The position numbers and the translations under genes were made by a program. Of a stretch of 64,000 nt of DNA, positions 8,916 through 17,074 are shown in pieces (position 1 is the stretch's first letter; each line of letters starts with the position of its first letter). The notes below the pieces were generated by a model, which saw only the letters and a list, made by a program, of their open reading frames with translations, was not told where the DNA came from and ran no database searches. This DNA is from Maritimibacter dapengensis (GTDB taxonomy: Bacteria; Pseudomonadota; Alphaproteobacteria; Rhodobacterales; Rhodobacteraceae), in NCBI RefSeq assembly GCF_019218265.1, contig NZ_JAHUZE010000001.1, positions 1,172,033 through 1,236,032 of the forward strand, given 5' to 3'.

Positions 8916-9884
8916 ATGCGCCTGAGACTCGTTCCGCAAGAGACGACCTGGGATTTCTTCAAGCGTTCGAAGTTCACGCTTGGCTTTTCCGGCCTGATGG
9001 TCCTGCTGTCCGTTGTGGCGTTCTTCGCCATCGGGCTGAACTTCGGCATCGACTTCCGGGGTGGCACGACGATCCGGACCGAAAGTGTGGAACCGGTGGA
9101 CGTGGGCGCCTATCGCGATGCCATCGCGCCGCTTGAGCTGGGCGACGTGTCGATCACCGAGGTGTTCGACCCGAATTTCGGCCCCGATCAGAACGTCGCG
9201 ATGGTGCGTATCCAGGCGCAGCAGGGCGACGAGTCGATCAGCGTCGAGACCATTCAGGCGGTCGAAGATGCACTTAAGACGCTCGATCCCGAGATTACCT
9301 TTCCGAGCGTCGAAAGCGTCGGGCCGAAAGTGTCGGGCGAGCTTGTCATGACCGCGATCTATGCTGTGCTGGCGGCAATCGGCACCGTGCTGATCTATAT
9401 CTGGCTCAGGTTCGAATGGCAGTTCTCGGTGGGCGCAGTGGCCGCGTTGATCCATGACGTTGTGCTGACCATCGGGGTGTTCTCGGTCCTGCAAATCCAG
9501 TTCGACCTCGCCACGATCGCCGCACTTCTGACCATCGTCGGCTATTCGCTGAACGACACGGTTGTGGTGTTCGACCGGGTGCGCGAGAATCTTCGGCGCT
9601 ACAAGAAGATGGACCTCAGGGAGGTGCTCAACCTCTCGATCAATGAGACGTTGAGCCGGACGATGATGACGTCGGTCACGACGTTGATCGCGCTCATTGC
9701 GCTGTTCGCACTGGGGGGCGACGTGATCCGTGGCTTCGTCTTCGCGATGATCTGGGGCGTCGTGGTCGGGACGTATTCCTCGGTCTTCGTGGCCTCTGCG
9801 CTTCTGTTGCGTCTGGGGGTCAAACGCGACTGGTCCAAGCCGGACGGGGGCGCGGGCACACAATTCGCCGACGTGGATGCCTGA
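8916..9884 (+). CDS. secF: Protein translocase subunit SecF
   Basis: Partner of SecD, 322 residues. N-terminal membrane segment, then GIDFRGGTTIRTE and a periplasmic domain, then five membrane helices including IVGYSLNDTVVVFDRVREN, the SecF counterpart of the SecD motif. The ATG begins one base after the secD stop, which implies translational coupling. Its own stop codon abuts the GTG start of the following transporter gene. Confidence 0.97.
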   Translation: MRLRLVPQETTWDFFKRSKFTLGFSGLMVLLSVVAFFAIGLNFGIDFRGGTTIRTESVEPVDVGAYRDAIAPLELGDVSITEVFDPNFGPDQNVAMVRIQAQQGDESISVETIQAVEDALKTLDPEITFPSVESVGPKVSGELVMTAIYAVLAAIGTVLIYIWLRFEWQFSVGAVAALIHDVVLTIGVFSVLQIQFDLATIAALLTIVGYSLNDTVVVFDRVRENLRRYKKMDLREVLNLSINETLSRTMMTSVTTLIALIALFALGGDVIRGFVFAMIWGVVVGTYSSVFVASALLLRLGVKRDWSKPDGGAGTQFADVDA

Positions 9885-10634
9885 GTGAATGCGCTGGTCG
9901 AGGCCTGGGCGACCCCCGGCCTCGTCTGGCTGTGCCTGACATTCGTGATCGCAGGCGTGGTGCGGGGCTTTTCGGGCTTCGGCACCGCGCTCATATTCAT
10001 GCCGGTGGGCACCATTTTCCTGACCGTCCCGCAGGCCATCGTCGCGGTGACGCTGACGGGGGTGGCGACATGGGGGCTGATCGTGCCGCGGGCTTTGCGC
10101 GAAGGCGACAAGGGCGAGGTCGGGCTTCTGGCGCTCGGGGCGTTCCTCACCGCGCCGTTGGGGGTGTGGTTTCTGACATGGCTGGACGGGGCGCTGTTGC
10201 GCTGGCTCGTGGCGGGCGCGGCGGCGGCGACGCTGGTCGCTCTGATCTCCGGCTGGCGCTACACGAGACGCGTGCCCACGCCGGGACTGGCCGCGGTCGG
10301 GGCGGCCGCGGGGGTTCTGGGCGGGACGACCGGGCTGACCGGCCCGCCGGTCATCCTGTTCTACCTCGCGGGGGCGGGCGGGGCCGCGAAAGTGCGCGCC
10401 AACACGATCCTGTTCCTCGCGGCGCTGGACGTGGGCATCATCGTCAATCTGGGCATCCGACAACTGGTCGGTTGGAGCGACGTGGCCCTCGCGCTGTGGC
10501 TCGCCGTTCCCTATTCGCTTGGGATCGTCGTGGGGCAGAGGGCGTTTCGACCGGACCGGGAGAAGACCTATCGCGCGATTGCCTATGGAGTGATCGCGTT
10601 GGCCATCGTCACGGGCTTGCCGGTGTTCCGGTGA
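9885..10634 (+). CDS. TSUP (TauE/SafE) family anion exporter
   Basis: A 249-residue integral membrane protein of the sulfite exporter TauE/SafE type: an N-terminal GVVRGFSGFGTALIFMPVG half and a related C-terminal half with GVLGGTTGLTGPPVILFYLAG, about seven to eight hydrophobic segments. The start codon is GTG at 9885, directly after the secF stop. Members move sulfite, sulfoacetate, 3-mercaptopropionate-type or other organic sulfur anions; the substrate cannot be told here. It is an insertion into the familiar secF / Mth938 / ccmA order. A second TSUP gene is present at 30.8 kb. Confidence 0.85.
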   Translation: MNALVEAWATPGLVWLCLTFVIAGVVRGFSGFGTALIFMPVGTIFLTVPQAIVAVTLTGVATWGLIVPRALREGDKGEVGLLALGAFLTAPLGVWFLTWLDGALLRWLVAGAAAATLVALISGWRYTRRVPTPGLAAVGAAAGVLGGTTGLTGPPVILFYLAGAGGAAKVRANTILFLAALDVGIIVNLGIRQLVGWSDVALALWLAVPYSLGIVVGQRAFRPDREKTYRAIAYGVIALAIVTGLPVFR

Positions 10635-10717
10635 TCGAGTGACCGGGGCGAAGTGGTCGCAGGGCGGACCGCGCGGGAACGCTTTTCTTTTCGCCCTATT
10701 CAAGCTACCCAACGCGC

Positions 10718-11071
10718 ATGGAAATGCATGAAGTCACATATGACGGCGCACAACCGATTGAGGGCTACGGCCCGGGTTTTTTTCGTGTCGCGGGGCAGGT
10801 GATCCGCGGGCCGATGCTGGCCACCGGGAAACGCGCGAAGAGCTGGGGCGGGCTCGATGATCTCGCAGCGCTCCTCGACCTCGCGGGAGAGGTCGACGTG
10901 CTGTTTCTGGGCACCGGGTCCGAGATGGATTTTGCGCCGAAAACCATGGCCGAACGTCTTGATGCGGCGGGGATCGGGGTCGAGCCGATGGCGACGCCCT
11001 CGGCCTGCCGGACCTATAACGTCACCCTGTCCGAAGGACGGCGCGTGGCCCTTGCGGTGTTGCCGATCTGA
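10718..11071 (+). CDS. Mth938-like (DUF498) domain protein
   Basis: A 117-residue soluble protein of the Mth938/NDUFAF3-like fold: start [20 protein letters not shown], a [16 protein letters not shown] strand pair, a [16 protein letters not shown] core, and the end [22 protein letters not shown]. The mitochondrial relative NDUFAF3 assists complex I assembly; the bacterial function is not established. Its stop codon overlaps the ccmA start by one base (TGATG), so it is translated with the cytochrome c maturation genes. Confidence 0.85.
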   Translation: MEMHEVTYDGAQPIEGYGPGFFRVAGQVIRGPMLATGKRAKSWGGLDDLAALLDLAGEVDVLFLGTGSEMDFAPKTMAERLDAAGIGVEPMATPSACRTYNVTLSEGRRVALAVLPI

Positions 11072-11694
11072 TGGAGCTGCTGGTCGAGGGTCTGACCGTT
11101 GCGCGCGGCGGCGTGCCGGTGCTCGAGAACCTCGGATTCCGGCTTTCGTCCGGCCAGGTGCTTGTGCTGCGCGGGCCGAACGGATCGGGCAAGACGACGT
11201 TGTTGCGCACGCTCGCCGGGTTGCAGCCGCCGCTTGCGGGCGAGATCAGCCTGCCGCCCGAGGCGATCGCTTATGGTGCCCATGCGGACGGGTTGAAGGG
11301 CCAGTTGAGCGTCGCAGAGAACCTTGCATTCTGGGCGAGCGTCTATGGCACGCGGGACATCGAGCGCGCGCTTGTGGACATGAACCTCGTGGCGCTTCGG
11401 GATCGTCCCGCCGCCAACCTTTCGGCAGGGCAGAAGCGGCGGCTGGGGCTGGCGAGATTGCTGGTCACGGGGCGTCCGATCTGGCTTTTGGACGAGCCGA
11501 CCGTCTCGCTCGACGCGGCCAGCGTGGCGCTTTTCGCCGATGCGGTGCGCGCGCATGTGGCCGCTGGCGGGGCGGCTCTGATCGCGACACATATCGACCT
11601 CGGCCTGGACGCCGCAATTTTCGACGTGACGCCGTTCAAGGCCGATCCGGACGCGACCGCCGGTGACGGCGCATTCGACGAGGCGTTCCTGTGA
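11071..11694 (+). CDS. ccmA: Haem ABC exporter ATP-binding protein CcmA
   Basis: ATPase of the CcmABCD complex that releases haem-loaded CcmE during cytochrome c maturation. 207 residues with Walker [14 protein letters not shown], the ABC signature [16 protein letters not shown], Walker [13 protein letters not shown] and the H-loop ATHIDLG. It overlaps ccmB by four bases. Confidence 0.96.
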   Translation: MELLVEGLTVARGGVPVLENLGFRLSSGQVLVLRGPNGSGKTTLLRTLAGLQPPLAGEISLPPEAIAYGAHADGLKGQLSVAENLAFWASVYGTRDIERALVDMNLVALRDRPAANLSAGQKRRLGLARLLVTGRPIWLLDEPTVSLDAASVALFADAVRAHVAAGGAALIATHIDLGLDAAIFDVTPFKADPDATAGDGAFDEAFL

Positions 11695-12347
11695 TCGCGC
11701 TTCTGATCCGTGACCTGCGCCTGACGTTCCGGGCGGGCGGGGGCTTTGGCCTCGGGCTCGCGTTCTTTCTGATCGTCACGGTGCTGGTGCCATTCGGTGT
11801 CGGGCCGGAAAGCGCACTCCTTGCCCGGATCGCGCCGGGGATCCTCTGGGTGGGGGCGCTGTTGGCCTGCCTTTTGTCCCTAGACCGCATTTTCCAGCTC
11901 GATTTCGAGGACGGGTCGCTCGATCTGCTCGCAACCGCGCCGGTTCCGATGGAGGGTGCGGTGGCCATGAAGGCGCTCGCGCATTGGCTGACCACGGGTC
12001 TTCCGCTCACGCTGGCCGCGCCGTTCTTCGGCGGGCTCATGAGCCTGCCGACCGCGGGCTTTCTCTGGGTGTTCGTCACGCTTCTGATCGGAACGCCCGC
12101 CCTGTCGATGATCGGCACCTTCGGCGCGGCGCTTACGGTGGGCCTGAAACGGGGTGGGCTTCTTCTGAGCCTTCTGGTCCTGCCGCTCTACATCCCCACG
12201 CTGCTTTTCGGGGCCGAAACCGCGCGGCGGGCGATCATGGGGATGGAGTATGCGCAGACCTTCGCGATCCTGGCCGGGGTCAGTGCCGGGTCCATCGCGA
12301 TCCTGCCGTTCGCGGCGGCTGCGGCAATCCGTATCAATCTGCGATAA
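11691..12347 (+). CDS. ccmB: Haem exporter protein CcmB
   Basis: Six-helix membrane subunit partnering CcmA; 218 residues. The opening [20 protein letters not shown] and the segment [20 protein letters not shown] are characteristic of CcmB. The GTG start at 11691 lies in the four-base GTGA overlap with ccmA. The C-terminal helix [12 protein letters not shown] ends the protein; ccmC begins 52 bases later after a purine-rich leader. Confidence 0.95.
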   Translation: MIALLIRDLRLTFRAGGGFGLGLAFFLIVTVLVPFGVGPESALLARIAPGILWVGALLACLLSLDRIFQLDFEDGSLDLLATAPVPMEGAVAMKALAHWLTTGLPLTLAAPFFGGLMSLPTAGFLWVFVTLLIGTPALSMIGTFGAALTVGLKRGGLLLSLLVLPLYIPTLLFGAETARRAIMGMEYAQTFAILAGVSAGSIAILPFAAAAAIRINLR

Positions 12348-12399
12348 TGTGATCCGGTTTTCCTTGCCCGGAGGCGACTTCACACATAGGAAACTGCGC

Positions 12400-13173
12400 A
12401 TGGAAGATACGCGTGTCAGACAGCACAACGACCGGTGGAACTGGTTCTGGGCCTGGGCCAATCCGGTCAAGTTCATGGCCTGGACCGGCAAGGCGCTTCC
12501 GTGGTTCATCGGGCTGACGCTGATTACGCTTGTCCCCGGCCTGATCTGGGGCTTTTTCTTCACGCCGGAAGCCGAAGGGTTCGGTTCCAGCGTGAAGATC
12601 ATCTACGTCCACGTTCCATCGGCTTTCATGGCGATCCAGGCCTGGGGCATGATGGTCGTCGCTTCGCTGATCTGGTTGATCCGCCGCCACCATGTCGGCG
12701 CGCTCGCCGCAAAGGGTGCGGCGCTTGTGGGGCTGACCATGACCGTGATCGCGCTCATCACCGGGGCGATCTGGGGCGAGCCGATGTGGGGAACCTATTG
12801 GGCGTGGGATCCGCGACTGACATCCTTCCTGATCCTCTTTCTGTTCTATATCGGATACATGGCGCTCTGGGCCGCGATCGAGAACCCGGACACTGCCGCC
12901 GATCTGACGAGCGTTCTGGCGATCGTGGGGAGCGTTTTCGCGTTTCTCAGCCGCTATGCCGTGAACTTCTGGAACCAGGGGCTGCATCAGGGCGCGTCGC
13001 TGTCGCTCGACAAGGAAGAGAACGTGGCGGACGTGTTCTGGCAGCCGCTCGTCCTGACGCTGGTCGGGTTCGGCTTGCTGTTCGTGGTGCTGGTGCTGGT
13101 GCGCGCCCGCACCGAAGTGCGCAAGCGCCGGGTGCACGCGTTGATGACCCGCGAAAGGATGCGCGATGCTTGA
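12400..13173 (+). CDS. ccmC: Haem ABC transporter permease CcmC
   Basis: Membrane protein that loads haem onto CcmE; 257 residues from the ATG at 12400 (the frame is open further upstream but that part overlaps ccmB; ATAGGAAA precedes this ATG). It has the tryptophan-rich haem-handling motif WGTYWAWDPRLTS, flanked by histidine-bearing loops VHVPSAFMA and NFWNQGLHQGAS, and six membrane helices. ccmD starts inside the last codons of ccmC. Confidence 0.96.
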   Translation: MEDTRVRQHNDRWNWFWAWANPVKFMAWTGKALPWFIGLTLITLVPGLIWGFFFTPEAEGFGSSVKIIYVHVPSAFMAIQAWGMMVVASLIWLIRRHHVGALAAKGAALVGLTMTVIALITGAIWGEPMWGTYWAWDPRLTSFLILFLFYIGYMALWAAIENPDTAADLTSVLAIVGSVFAFLSRYAVNFWNQGLHQGASLSLDKEENVADVFWQPLVLTLVGFGLLFVVLVLVRARTEVRKRRVHALMTRERMRDA

Positions 13174-13321
13174 GCTTGGCAAATACGCAGGCGCTGTCCT
13201 GTCGTCGTGGGGCGTCACGCTCGGGTTGATCGGACTTCTGGTCGCGGTCAGCTGGGTGCAGGCCCGCCGGGTCAAGGCTGCGCTGGATGCGGCCGAGGCG
13301 CGGCGCAAGGGAGGGGCGTGA
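13166..13321 (+). CDS. ccmD: Haem exporter protein CcmD
   Basis: A 51-residue small membrane protein: short N-terminus MLELGKYAGAVLSSWG, one membrane helix (about residues 13-31), and a basic, alanine-rich cytoplasmic tail containing QARRVKAALDAAEARRKGG. This is the standard CcmD design, and its position between ccmC (eight-base overlap) and ccmG (one-base TGATG overlap) settles the call. CcmD stabilises CcmC and is needed for release of haem-loaded CcmE. Confidence 0.9.
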   Translation: MLELGKYAGAVLSSWGVTLGLIGLLVAVSWVQARRVKAALDAAEARRKGGA

Positions 13322-13848
13322 TGCGTCCTCTGATGATCCTGCCTCCGCTTTTGTTCGCCGGTCTTGCGGCGCTGTTCCTGTTCGGGATGAACCGGGAAGG
13401 GGGCGACGCGCTGGAAAGCACCCGCGAAGGCGGAGTGGTGCCGGAGCTGACGACGACGGCGCTGGCCGATCAGCCGGAGTTCGACCGGGACGTGTTGCTG
13501 GGCGACGGGGTCAAGCTTGTGAACTTCTGGGCCAGCTGGTGCGCGCCGTGCCGCGCGGAACATCCGCAACTGGTCGCGCTGGCGGACGAGGGCGTGGCGA
13601 TCTATGGCATCAATTACAAGGACGAAGCGCCCAAGGCGCTGGGATTCCTGGATGAACTCGGCAATCCCTATCGGGCGGTCGCAGCCGACACCGAGGGGCG
13701 CACAGGGCTTGACTGGGGGCTATACGGTGTGCCGGAGACCTTCGTCATCGACTCCGACGGCGTGGTGGTGAAACGATTTGCCGGGCCGATCACCGAGCAG
13801 ATCCTCGAGACGATCATACGCCCGGCGATGGAGACCGCCGCCGAGTGA
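13321..13848 (+). CDS. ccmG: Thiol:disulfide interchange protein CcmG/DsbE
   Basis: Membrane-anchored periplasmic thioredoxin that keeps apocytochrome c cysteines reduced. 175 residues: N-terminal anchor MILPPLLFAGLAALFLFG, redox motif NFWASWCAPCRAEHP (WCAPC), GINYKDEAPKA and the cis-proline loop YGVPETFVID typical of CcmG. The ATG overlaps the ccmD stop. It closes the ccm block; ccmE, ccmF and ccmH are not in the window. Confidence 0.94.
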   Translation: MRPLMILPPLLFAGLAALFLFGMNREGGDALESTREGGVVPELTTTALADQPEFDRDVLLGDGVKLVNFWASWCAPCRAEHPQLVALADEGVAIYGINYKDEAPKALGFLDELGNPYRAVAADTEGRTGLDWGLYGVPETFVIDSDGVVVKRFAGPITEQILETIIRPAMETAAE

Positions 13849-13854
13849 GGTCTG

Positions 13855-13879
13855 GGCGGATTGCCGCCGCCAATTTTTC
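13855..13879 (+). terminator. Weak hairpin/T-run after the ccm operon
   Basis: A GGCGG-attg-CCGCC hairpin (13855-13868) followed after a few bases by TTTTT (13874-13878). The stem is short and the T-run is not immediately adjacent, so this is only a possible intrinsic terminator for the sec-ccm block. Confidence 0.4.
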
Positions 13880-13940
13880 ATATTGATGGTCGAATTCCCC
13901 GCGCAACGGCACCCTTGGCCGCAGGCTTAGGGAGGATACC

Positions 13941-14792
13941 ATGAAATACATTTTTTGCGCTGTCGCCTGCGTGGCGGCGGGAGGCGCGATGGCCGCGAGC
14001 CATGGCGGAGGCTGGACGCTCGAGGGCTTCACCGCCCCTGAATCCGCCTATTATGATGCGGACAGCGGGCAGATCGTCGTGTCGAACATCGGCACCTTCG
14101 GCCCGGATGGCGGGCAGGACGGCAAGCTGTCGCTGGTTTCGCCGGAGGGCGAGATGGTCAATGCCGACTGGGTGACGGGGCTGATGGACCCGAAGGGCAT
14201 GGCGTCGATGGATGGCAAGCTCTACGTCGCCGACGCGACCGGGCTTCACGTCGTCGATATCGCCAGCGGCGCGCTGGATGAGACGATCACGCTGGAAGGC
14301 GCGCAGTTCCCCAACGACGTGGCCGTGGGCCCGGACGGGGCGATCTATGTCACCGACATGTTCGCAGGCGGTGTCTACAAGGTGATGGACGGTGCGGCCG
14401 AGATGTTCGTGCCTGCCGGGACGCTCGATCTTCCGAACGGCATCTGGGCCGCGCAGGACCGGCTGGTGGTCGGGTCCATGGGCAAGGAGTTCGTCATGGC
14501 TGAAGGTCGGATCGAGGGCGCCGGCGCGCTGGTCGCGGTGGATTATGGCTCGGGCGAGAAGCAGGTGCTCGAAGGGGCCGAAGAAACCGGGGCGATCGAC
14601 GGGGTCGTGGAGATCGGTGGCAAGCTGATTTACTCGGACAACCCGACGGGCGAGATCGTGGCTTATGAAAACGGCGCGCTCACCACGCTTTCCACGACCG
14701 AGGCCGGGGCCGCCGACATCGGTGTGATGGACAACATGGTGCTCGTCCCGCTCATGCAGGGCGGGAAGGTGATGGCGATGCCGGTGGAGTAG
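13941..14792 (+). CDS. Secreted SMP-30/gluconolactonase-like beta-propeller protein
   Basis: A 283-residue protein with a clear signal peptide (KYIFCAVACVAAGGAMA, cut near residue 19). The rest looks like a six-bladed propeller: repeated strand pairs such as ESAYYDADSGQIVVSNIG, KLYVADATGLHVVDIASG and FPNDVAVGPDGAIYVTDMFAGG, the last resembling the metal-ligand region of SMP-30 lactonases. No cysteine-based cofactors. A GGGAGGATACC box supports the start. It may be a periplasmic lactonase or a non-enzymatic propeller; I cannot tell which. Confidence 0.7.
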   Translation: MKYIFCAVACVAAGGAMAASHGGGWTLEGFTAPESAYYDADSGQIVVSNIGTFGPDGGQDGKLSLVSPEGEMVNADWVTGLMDPKGMASMDGKLYVADATGLHVVDIASGALDETITLEGAQFPNDVAVGPDGAIYVTDMFAGGVYKVMDGAAEMFVPAGTLDLPNGIWAAQDRLVVGSMGKEFVMAEGRIEGAGALVAVDYGSGEKQVLEGAEETGAIDGVVEIGGKLIYSDNPTGEIVAYENGALTTLSTTEAGAADIGVMDNMVLVPLMQGGKVMAMPVE

Positions 14793-14817
14793 GGCGCGAC
14801 GGAAGACAACGAATACA

Positions 14818-14860
14818 CCAGAGGCAGATGGATTCCTAACTCAGTTCAATCAGCCTCTGG
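14818..14860. repeat. Inverted repeat in the convergent gap
   Basis: A perfect 8-base inverted repeat, ccagaggc (14818-14825) and gcctctgg (14853-14860), with 27 bases between, lies between the propeller gene and the UDG-like gene, which converge. It may act as a bidirectional transcription stop, but there is no T-run. Confidence 0.35.
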
Positions 14861-14909
14861 TCGGTGAAAGGGTACGCACAAATCTGGCTCAGACACAAAA
14901 ACCAAGGGC

Positions 14910-15533
14910 CTAACGGGAAGAATAGCGCTCCGAAGGCGGCATGAATGCCCGCCTAACTTCGTCACGGTAATCTTCGAGGGATATGTACGAAGAATAGTGA
15001 CGAATCCGACCAATACTTCGCGTTAGGCCGTATGCCTCCAAAAGGAATCTGTGTGTTGCCCCCCCGAGCGCCACGAGCATCGTCGAATCACCCGCGCCTA
15101 GATCGTAGAGTTCCTTTTCAAGATTAATGATATGGGGTCCCAACTCTTCGGGGTTCTTTGTAAAGTGACTGACTACTTTCGTGCTGCTGGTCTCGTATGT
15201 GTCCTTGAATAGGTCTGTCAAATAGCTGCCCCAAAGAGGTGTCCCGAAGGTAGCATATCGAAGCTTGAAGTCTTGGTTGTGTCTTCCTGGGTTGTGGAAG
15301 TTTCGAAAAGGCTCTTTTTCTTTCCCATCATCTTCGCCAGAAAGATTCAACGCAACCAAGACGAAATCGGCATGTAATTCGGACAACAAATCGGGGTTCC
15401 GATCTGGGTCCAATAGGGACAATTCGCCGATCCCAGTTTTTTGTTTGGTATCTGGGTTTGCCCAAACGGCCCAACTCCCTCCCTTGGTGCCGTGTTGGCG
15501 TCGAATGTCGTCAAATCGTCTTCTGTCGATCAA
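14910..15533 (-). CDS. Uracil-DNA-glycosylase-superfamily-like protein, probably acquired
   Basis: A 207-residue soluble protein. I infer a UDG-like fold from three features in the right order: a hydrophobic strand DFVLVALNLSG near residue 55, the pair GTPLWGSYLTDLFK in the middle, and LVALGGATHRFLLEAYG plus RHYSSY near the C-terminus, where UDG members have 'aLG..A...l' and an 'HpS' motif. The GQDPY and HPSP signatures of active family 1 enzymes are not present, so activity is uncertain. The start is TTG at 15533 behind a strong GAGGAAAGAG box. It is clearly AT-richer than the neighbouring trp genes and lies 24 bases after trpE on the same strand. Confidence 0.4.
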   Translation of the reverse strand: MIDRRRFDDIRRQHGTKGGSWAVWANPDTKQKTGIGELSLLDPDRNPDLLSELHADFVLVALNLSGEDDGKEKEPFRNFHNPGRHNQDFKLRYATFGTPLWGSYLTDLFKDTYETSSTKVVSHFTKNPEELGPHIINLEKELYDLGAGDSTMLVALGGATHRFLLEAYGLTRSIGRIRHYSSYISLEDYRDEVRRAFMPPSERYSSR

Positions 15534-15557
15534 TCTCTTTCCTCAGAACGGGTAGGC

Positions 15558-17066
15558 CTAGCTGTTGCCCGACCCGGTGAACCGGCCTGCGTCTTCCGCC
15601 GCGCGGCGGATGGCCTTGGATTTGTTCACGGTTTCCATGAATTCTGCCTCGGGGTCGCTGTCGTAGACGACCCCGCCGCCGGCCTGGATGTAGAGCTTCT
15701 GGTCCTTCACGACCGCCGTGCGGAGCGCGATGCACATGTCCATGTCGCCACCGGCCGAGAAATAGCCGAGCCCGCCGCCGTAGACGCCGCGTTTTTCCGG
15801 CTCAAGCTCGTCGATGATCTCCATCGCGCGGACCTTTGGTGCGCCGGACACGGTGCCTGCGGGCAGGCCCGCGAGCAGGGCGGACAGCGCGTCGTGGTCT
15901 TCGCTCAGCTCACCCACCACGTTCGACACGATGTGCATGACGTGGCTGTAGCGTTCGATGATGAATTCCTCTGTCGGGCGGACCGTGCCGATCTTGGCCA
16001 CCCGGCCCACATCGTTGCGCCCAAGGTCGAGCAGCATAAGGTGTTCTGCGAGTTCCTTGGCGTCGGACAAGAGGTCTTCTTCCAAAGCCTTGTCCTCGAC
16101 CGGCGTCGCGCCACGGGGGCGGGTGCCTGCGATCGGGCGGATTGTCACCTCGCGTCCGAAGACGCGCACGAGAATCTCGGGCGACGCGCCGACGACCTGA
16201 AACCCGCCGAAGTTGAAGAAGAACATGAAAGGCGAAGGGTTGGTGCGCCTGAGGCTTCTGTAGAGCGCGAAGGGCGGGAGCGGGAAATCCTGCGTCCAGC
16301 GTTGGGCAGGCACGACCTGAAAGATGTCGCCGGCCTTGATGTATTCCTTCGCCTTCTCGACAGCGGCGAGATAGCCCTCATGCGTGAAGTTCGAGACCTG
16401 CTCGCCGATCTTGGCGGTGTCCCCGAGGTCGTGGGTCGTCGGCGGCTGGCGTTCGAGATCGCGCAGCGCGTCCTGCACCCGTTCGGCGGCCTGCGCATAG
16501 GCGGCTTTGGCCGACAGGCCCGAGGATTGGAACACGGGCGAGACGAGGATGACTTCGCCTTTCACACCGTCCAAAACCGCCACCACCGAGGGGCGCATCA
16601 TCACTGCGTCGGGCAGGCCGAGCGGGTCGGGGTTCACGTCGGGCAGATGCTCGACCAGCCGGATCATGTCGTAGCCGAGATAGCCGAAGAGACCTGCGGA
16701 GGCGGCGGGCAGGTCGTCGGGCAGGTCGATCCGGCTTTCGGCCAGCACCGCGCGCAGGCTGGTCAGGGGGTCGTCCGAGACAGGCTCGAACGCGTCCGGG
16801 TCGAAGCGAGCCTGACGGTTGATACGCGCGGTGTCGCCGTGGCATTGCCAGATCAGATCGGGCTTCATCCCGATGATGGAATAGCGCCCGCGCACCTCGC
16901 CCCCCGTCACGCTTTCCAGCATGAAGCTGTCCTTGCGGGCCTCGGTGAGCTTGAGCATCAGCGACACGGCGGTGTCGAGATCGGCGGCAAGGCGGGTATA
17001 GACGATCTGGTTCGCGCCCGTGTCCCAGCCGCGCGCGAAATCCTCGTATGTCGGGGTCAGGGCCAT
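15558..17066 (-). CDS. trpE: Anthranilate synthase component I
   Basis: Chorismate-binding subunit that makes anthranilate with ammonia from TrpG; 502 residues. The N-terminal tryptophan-feedback pocket shows FMLESV (MLES, residues 49-52) and RYSIIG; the catalytic half has PIAGTRPRG, LLDLGRNDVGRVAKIG, MHIVSNVVGEL and GAPKVRAMEIIDELEP, then GGGLGYFSAGGDMDMCIALR. It lies eight bases after ppiD. Its partner genes trpG and trpD are about 4-6 kb upstream on the same strand, not adjacent. Confidence 0.96.
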   Translation of the reverse strand: MALTPTYEDFARGWDTGANQIVYTRLAADLDTAVSLMLKLTEARKDSFMLESVTGGEVRGRYSIIGMKPDLIWQCHGDTARINRQARFDPDAFEPVSDDPLTSLRAVLAESRIDLPDDLPAASAGLFGYLGYDMIRLVEHLPDVNPDPLGLPDAVMMRPSVVAVLDGVKGEVILVSPVFQSSGLSAKAAYAQAAERVQDALRDLERQPPTTHDLGDTAKIGEQVSNFTHEGYLAAVEKAKEYIKAGDIFQVVPAQRWTQDFPLPPFALYRSLRRTNPSPFMFFFNFGGFQVVGASPEILVRVFGREVTIRPIAGTRPRGATPVEDKALEEDLLSDAKELAEHLMLLDLGRNDVGRVAKIGTVRPTEEFIIERYSHVMHIVSNVVGELSEDHDALSALLAGLPAGTVSGAPKVRAMEIIDELEPEKRGVYGGGLGYFSAGGDMDMCIALRTAVVKDQKLYIQAGGGVVYDSDPEAEFMETVNKSKAIRRAAEDAGRFTGSGNS

Positions 17067-17074
17067 GTGCCGCC

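Noticed and set aside
7442..9067. Long leftward frames opposite secD/secF and other high-GC genes
   Set aside because: They are antisense to well-supported genes, rich in Arg/His/Asp/Gln as expected for GC-biased shadows, and have no signals.
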